Shown here: one piece after another, positions 61,701 through 64,000 of the stretch
Layout of the letters: each line of letters starts with the position of its first letter
Position numbering within the stretch: position 1 is the first letter of the stretch
NCBI RefSeq assembly: GCF_019203985.1
Contig: NZ_JAGSPD010000004.1
Span: 186,001-250,000 of the forward strand
From: Winogradskyella luteola
GTDB lineage: Bacteria > Bacteroidota > Bacteroidia > Flavobacteriales > Flavobacteriaceae
Length of the DNA stretch: 64,000 nt
Direction: 5' to 3'
Notes under the pieces: model-generated
The model's input: only the letters and a program-made list of their open reading frames with translations
What the model was told of the DNA's origin: nothing
Databases searched by the model: none
Position numbers and translations under genes: made by a program

Positions 61701-61933
61701 CTACAGCACCGTTTCCAAAATTTGAAGCAAGTCATTTGGTGGAGAGTTCTAAGAACTATCCAATTTCATTTAATGGTAAAATGCGCTTTACTATGGAATT
61801 ACCGTTAGATATGGACAAAGATGAAATAGAAAAAACAGTTTTAGCAAACGAAAAAACTCAAGAACAATTACAAGGACGTACACCTAAAAAGGTTATTGTG
61901 GTGCCGGGTAAAATTGTAAATATTGTTGGATAA
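58769..61933 (+). CDS. leuS: Leucyl-tRNA synthetase with three repeat-derived insertions
   Basis: A 1054-residue class I synthetase that charges tRNA-Leu. Start at MRYNFNDIEKKWQDKW, the family's usual opening. Class I motifs are intact: HVGH (48-51) for HIGH and KMSKS (823-827). The CP1 editing domain (about 230-420) has the FTTRPDTIFGVSF motif. It is longer than usual because of three in-frame insertions: VIPTEQSDEESH at 292-303, just ahead of the FTTRPDT motif; RQAQHDQTNDNVIPTERSDEESH-containing segment ending at 574, ahead of YPLELNTMPGWAGSS; and SPLGKSEGAES near 893-903, ahead of LKTLHKTIKKVEEDIENF. All are at positions expected to be surface loops, so the enzyme is probably active. Confidence 0.95.
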   Translation: MRYNFNDIEKKWQDKWAQNETFKASNKSDKPKYYVLDMFPYPSGAGLHVGHPLGYIASDIYARYKRHKGFNVLHPQGYDSFGLPAEQYAIQTGQHPAVTTEANIKTYRRQLDQIGFSFDWSREVRTSNPEYYKWTQWIFIQLFESYYCKDSDMARPVSELVEVFKTEGNTRINAACDDDVELFTAEDWNAYTSEQQQEILLKYRLTYLAETEVNWCPALGTVLANDEIVNGVSERGGHPVIRKKMTQWSMRISAYAERLLQGLDTIDWTDALKDIQKNWIGKSVGASVTFNVIPTEQSDEESHTISVFTTRPDTIFGVSFMTLAPEHELVAKITTPEQKAEVDAYTEATAKRSERDRMADVKTISGVFTGAYAEHPFTKEPIPIWIGDYVLASYGTGAVMAVPCGDQRDYGFAKHFNIPIPNIFDGVDISEEAFDSKDNVKIANSDFLNGFNYKKATKRAIYELEQIGQGEGKTNYRLRDAVFSRQRYWGEPFPVYYVNGMPQMIDAEHLPLTLPEVEKYLPTEEGEPPLGRADVWAWDTKNNKVVSNEVLRQAQHDQTNDNVIPTERSDEESHNGVYPLELNTMPGWAGSSWYFFRYMEEQAKRDEAFATEDALKYWENVDLYIGGSEHATGHLLYSRFWVKFLYDRGFVGIDEPFKKLINQGMILGTSAFIYKIEPIITYYGENVNRGKPLEEISDELCVGDYFISKSFIDKEETYPLYGEVQFHNEELQLRFKEIFLQRFKGFTFSDGNDYAQRFIDNIEKFEVDGIFACKRQVDISLLEGSSDYLDIDAIKQDTRYSDWKDAEFIKEDDKFLTLREPEKMSKSKYNVVNPDDIVEQYGADSLRLYEMFLGPLEQYKPWNTAGITGVHGFLKKLWKLFHQGENGEFYVNPSPLGKSEGAESLKTLHKTIKKVEEDIENFSFNTSVSTFMIAVNELTAQKCTSKDILQPLLVLISPYAPHIAEELWEKLGHSESISTAPFPKFEASHLVESSKNYPISFNGKMRFTMELPLDMDKDEIEKTVLANEKTQEQLQGRTPKKVIVVPGKIVNIVG
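59642..59677 (+). repeat. Repeat family B, copy 1, inside leuS
   Basis: GTCATTCCGACAGAGC continues through AAAGCGAT to GAGGAATCTCAT. It matches copy 2 at 60455-60490 in 33 of 36 positions and is read in the same frame (VIPTEQSDEESH). The ends contain ATTCC and GGAAT, a short inverted pair. Confidence 0.85.
60417..60438 (+). repeat. Repeat-like segment (TGCTTCGACAAGCTCAGCA) inside leuS
   Basis: TGCTTCGACAAGCTCAGCATGA has the sequence of a common flavobacterial intergenic repeat (GCTTCGACAAGCTCAGC) as I recall it. It encodes part of VLRQAQHDQ and precedes repeat B copy 2 by 16 bases, so insertion 2 appears composite. No second copy was seen in this window. Confidence 0.5.
60455..60490 (+). repeat. 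Repeat family B, copy 2, inside leuS
   Basis: GTCATTCCGACAGAGC followed by GCAGCGACGAGGAATCTCAT; read as VIPTERSDEESH. Same frame as copy 1, 3 differences in 36 bases. Confidence 0.85.
61446..61471 (+). repeat. Palindromic segment (CTTCCCC-TCT-GGGGAAG) inside leuS
   Basis: CTTCCCC and GGGGAAG make a perfect 7-bp stem with a 3-base loop, followed by TCGGAAGG. It encodes SPLGKSEG at the third insertion. Its C/G-rich palindromic make-up stands out from the AT-rich surroundings and resembles the 21446-21523 element in style, not in sequence. Confidence 0.65.
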
Positions 61934-61953
61934 CACTTATAACAAGTCAAATT

Positions 61954-62346
61954 ATGAAGAAATTAGTTCTGATTATCACTTTTATGGCATTAATGCTTTC
62001 CTGTTCGAGTGATGATGATAGTAATACAGATAACATTGTTGGGCAATGGCAAATGATAGAACGTTACGAATCTGATGTTGAAGTCGAAGTAGGATGTTCT
62101 CAATATTATTATTCAGAATTTAAAAGTAATAATCAACTTTCAGCAGACTATATTGATTTTGATAATACACCTGCAGAATGTACAACAGTTACATTTGAAA
62201 TATTGCTTTGGAGAAAATCTGGTAATGACTATGAAATATACGTTAATCCAGATGAAATTATATCGGTAGCTTATTTTGATGGAGATAACTTGGTGATTGA
62301 ATCAAATATGCTAAATAGGAGAAGCGTGTATCAAAAACTACAATAA
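61954..62346 (+). CDS. Lipocalin-like domain lipoprotein
   Basis: A 130-residue lipoprotein (lipobox LSC, Cys17) with an Asp/Ser-rich spacer (SSDDDSNTDN) and a small barrel that opens with the NIVGQWQMIERYESDVEVEV signature of lipocalin-like (DUF4923/Lipocalin_4) Bacteroidota lipoproteins. Two Cys (about 49 and 70) could form a disulfide. Ligand unknown. It begins 20 bases after the leuS stop and is followed by another small gene six bases later. Confidence 0.7.
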   Translation: MKKLVLIITFMALMLSCSSDDDSNTDNIVGQWQMIERYESDVEVEVGCSQYYYSEFKSNNQLSADYIDFDNTPAECTTVTFEILLWRKSGNDYEIYVNPDEIISVAYFDGDNLVIESNMLNRRSVYQKLQ

Positions 62347-62351
62347 CTGAT

Positions 62352-62708
62352 ATGATAAAGCTAAAAAGAAATGATAAAATAGGATTGTTTTTCTTTGTAG
62401 CTTTTGTTATTAGTTCATCTTTAATTTGGTTATTTGAAGAACGTTTTACCAAGGAGCAATGGAGAACTAATCCATCTCAACGTTATCAAATGGTAGACGA
62501 CCTTATTGAGTCTCAAATCCTCATTGGCAAAACTAAAGGTAAAGTTATTTTATTATTGGGAGAACCGTATTCAAGCTCAACAATCGAAAAGGATATCTTT
62601 ATATATAGACTTGGAGATCAACCAAGTTTTTTTAAATCGAGGAGAGAACATTTACTTATAATTTTTGTCAATCAAAAGGTAGATAAAGTGACTTTGGCTT
62701 TAGAGTGA
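62352..62708 (+). CDS. Small membrane protein with SmpA/BamE-like domain
   Basis: A 118-residue protein with one N-terminal hydrophobic helix (IGLFFFVAFVISSSLIWLF) and a short domain whose LIGKTKGKVILLLGEPYSSS pattern recalls the BamE/SmpA fold (helix, then a G-x-P turn and strands). It lacks a lipobox. Function unknown; the fold call is tentative. The 62709-62937 gap that follows is AT-rich and holds nothing I can name. Confidence 0.55.
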   Translation: MIKLKRNDKIGLFFFVAFVISSSLIWLFEERFTKEQWRTNPSQRYQMVDDLIESQILIGKTKGKVILLLGEPYSSSTIEKDIFIYRLGDQPSFFKSRREHLLIIFVNQKVDKVTLALE

Positions 62709-62937
62709 CTTAACATTAAATTCAATACTTCTGAAATCTCATTTTCACTTCATCGAAAGTTTGCTTCATTCATCTATTGTCGTATTTATTTGAAAATGAG
62801 GTGTATATTATAAATTCTTCAAAATGAAGCCTTCAAAATAATAATTCCGTAAAAATACCTTCAAATGACACTTCAAATTTGGATAGATGGATATTTTAAT
62901 GGTATTTCATACTGCTATTAATCACAAAAACTATCAA

Positions 62938-64000
62938 ATGAAAATTGGAGTCCCAAAAGAAATCAAGAACAATGAAAACCGAGTTGGTATGACACCAGCG
63001 GGAGTTTACGAACTCGTTAAAAACAATCATACAGTATTTGTTCAAAAAGACGCAGGTTTTGGAAGCGGTTTTTTTGACCAAGATTATAAGGATGTTGGCG
63101 CAATTGTTTTAGATACTATTGAAGAAGTGTATGCATCAGCTAGTATGATTGTAAAGGTAAAAGAACCCATTACTGAAGAGTATCCGCTTATAAAATCGCA
63201 TCATGTGGTTTTTACATATTTCCATTTTGCGTCGAGTGAACCTTTAACAAGAGCTATGCTAAATAGTGAATCCGTATGTATCGCATACGAGACCGTGGAG
63301 GATGAAGATGGCTCATTGCCCTTATTAACACCTATGTCTGAAGTGGCCGGTAGAATGGCAATTCAGCAAGGTGCAAAGTATTTAGAAAAACCGATCAAAG
63401 GGAGAGGTGTCTTGTTGGGAGGTGTTCCTGGGGTGCCACCAGGAAAAGTATTAGTGCTTGGCGCAGGAACAGTAGGTATACAAGCGGCAAAAATGGCAGC
63501 AGGTTTGGGTGCGCATGTCACTATTATGGATATAAATATGAAACAATTACGTTATGTCAATGACGTAATGCCAAACCATGTTGTTACCGAATTTTCTAGT
63601 GAATTCAATATTAGAAAACGCATCCAAGATCACGATTTAATTATTGGGGGTGTTTTAATTAAAGGGGCAAAGGCCCCAAAATTAATCACTCGAGATATGT
63701 TGAAAGCGATGCGACCAGGAACTGTTGTAGTTGATGTTGCTGTGGATCAAGGAGGTTGTATTGAAACAACAAAAGCTACTACGCACGAAAATCCGACATA
63801 TATTATAGATGATGTGGTACACTATTGTGTAGCAAATATGCCAGGTGCTGTGCCATATACATCGACTTTAGCGTTAACCAATGTTACTTTGCCTTATGTA
63901 TTGCGATTAGCTAATCAAGGTTGGGAATTGGCATGTGCTAAAGACAAATCCCTTAGAAAAGGGCTTAATATTGTCAAAGGTAAGATTGTCTATGAAGAAA
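62938..64000 (+). CDS. ald: Alanine dehydrogenase, 3'-truncated by the window
   Basis: The first 354 codons are present; the gene runs off the end. The enzyme oxidises L-alanine to pyruvate and ammonia with NAD. Family motifs: MKIGVPKEIKNNENRVGMTP at the start, VVKVKEP-type site MIVKVKEPITEEYP (catalytic Lys about 75), FTYFHFASSEPLT (His about 96), PMSEVAGRMAIQQGAKYLEK, the Rossmann VLVLGAGTVGIQAAKMAAG (about 172), and VVDVAVDQGGCIETTKATTH (Asp about 268). Close to full length (about 370 residues). No truncation other than the window edge. Confidence 0.95.
   Translation, partial: MKIGVPKEIKNNENRVGMTPAGVYELVKNNHTVFVQKDAGFGSGFFDQDYKDVGAIVLDTIEEVYASASMIVKVKEPITEEYPLIKSHHVVFTYFHFASSEPLTRAMLNSESVCIAYETVEDEDGSLPLLTPMSEVAGRMAIQQGAKYLEKPIKGRGVLLGGVPGVPPGKVLVLGAGTVGIQAAKMAAGLGAHVTIMDINMKQLRYVNDVMPNHVVTEFSSEFNIRKRIQDHDLIIGGVLIKGAKAPKLITRDMLKAMRPGTVVVDVAVDQGGCIETTKATTHENPTYIIDDVVHYCVANMPGAVPYTSTLALTNVTLPYVLRLANQGWELACAKDKSLRKGLNIVKGKIVYEE

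Noticed and set aside
62709..62937. Possible small gene or RNA before ald
   Set aside because: No frame with start and protein-like composition, no stable hairpin; only AT-rich sequence was seen.

Overview
The window looks like a chromosomal segment of a marine-type member of the Flavobacteriaceae (Bacteroidota). The grounds are the low GC content, the TAnnTTTG promoter elements with almost no Shine-Dalgarno sites, the gliding genes gldD/gldE next to ssb and mutY, TonB-dependent receptors, an S46 dipeptidyl-peptidase, the ftsX-DUF3098-uppP-truB cluster, a bacterial geranylgeranylglyceryl phosphate synthase, and many SPI/SPII-exported envelope proteins. No rRNA, tRNA, insertion sequence, prophage or CRISPR array was seen. 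Genes are densely packed on both strands and most are core or housekeeping genes.

Layout. 1-2.4 kb: the 3' end of uvrC, then a patatin-POTRA-barrel protein. 2.4-3.1 kb: a gap holding short palindromic repeats and a small secreted-protein gene broken by two single-base frameshifts. 3.1-10.6 kb: aromatic amino acid catabolism (homogentisate dioxygenase, 4-HPP dioxygenase, tryptophan 2,3-dioxygenase), with a DUF3108 protein, an M23 lipoprotein and pgi. 10.7-13.4 kb: a TonB-dependent receptor. 13.4-17 kb (minus strand): mutY, ssb, gldE, gldD. 17-19.3 kb: HU, a 29-residue basic ribosome-type peptide, RNase G. 19.3-22.3 kb (minus): a Tas-like aldo-keto reductase, an OmpA-family lipoprotein, xth. 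22.4-29.2 kb: two outer-membrane proteins, glycyl-tRNA synthetase and a coiled-coil membrane protein. 29.3-35.7 kb: comF, an Ig-like lipoprotein, an omega-amidase, a pair of Lys/Glu-rich coiled-coil proteins, an aminotransferase and a DUF1569 protein. 35.8-40 kb: a DPP11-type peptidase, an orphan Vsr endonuclease and ahcY. 40-47.8 kb: PPTase, GGGP synthase, a thiamine-binding protein, a PnuC-type transporter, a NadR-type kinase, DUF4301, arfB, then a TPP riboswitch in front of a TonB-dependent receptor. 47.8-54.6 kb: a Rieske-like lipoprotein, greA with a two-hairpin leader, HIT, a histidine kinase, a flavin reductase, a DUF3127 protein with an SSB-like tail, aat, tag and a thioredoxin-like protein. 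54.6-58.6 kb (minus): a TonB-like protein and the ftsX-...-uppP-truB group. 58.7-64 kb: leuS, two small proteins and a truncated alanine dehydrogenase.

Two points stand out. First, leuS carries three in-frame insertions at separate loops that are copies of, or resemble, short intergenic palindromic repeats; this parallels the palindromic elements found inside Rickettsia genes. Second, the 41.5-47.8 kb stretch puts a thiamine-binding protein, a PnuC/PnuT-type permease and a NadR-type kinase just upstream of a TPP-riboswitch-controlled outer-membrane receptor, which suggests a vitamin uptake and trapping route whose substrate (thiamine or nicotinamide riboside) is open. All calls rest on reading the sequence and on family knowledge; no database search was run.
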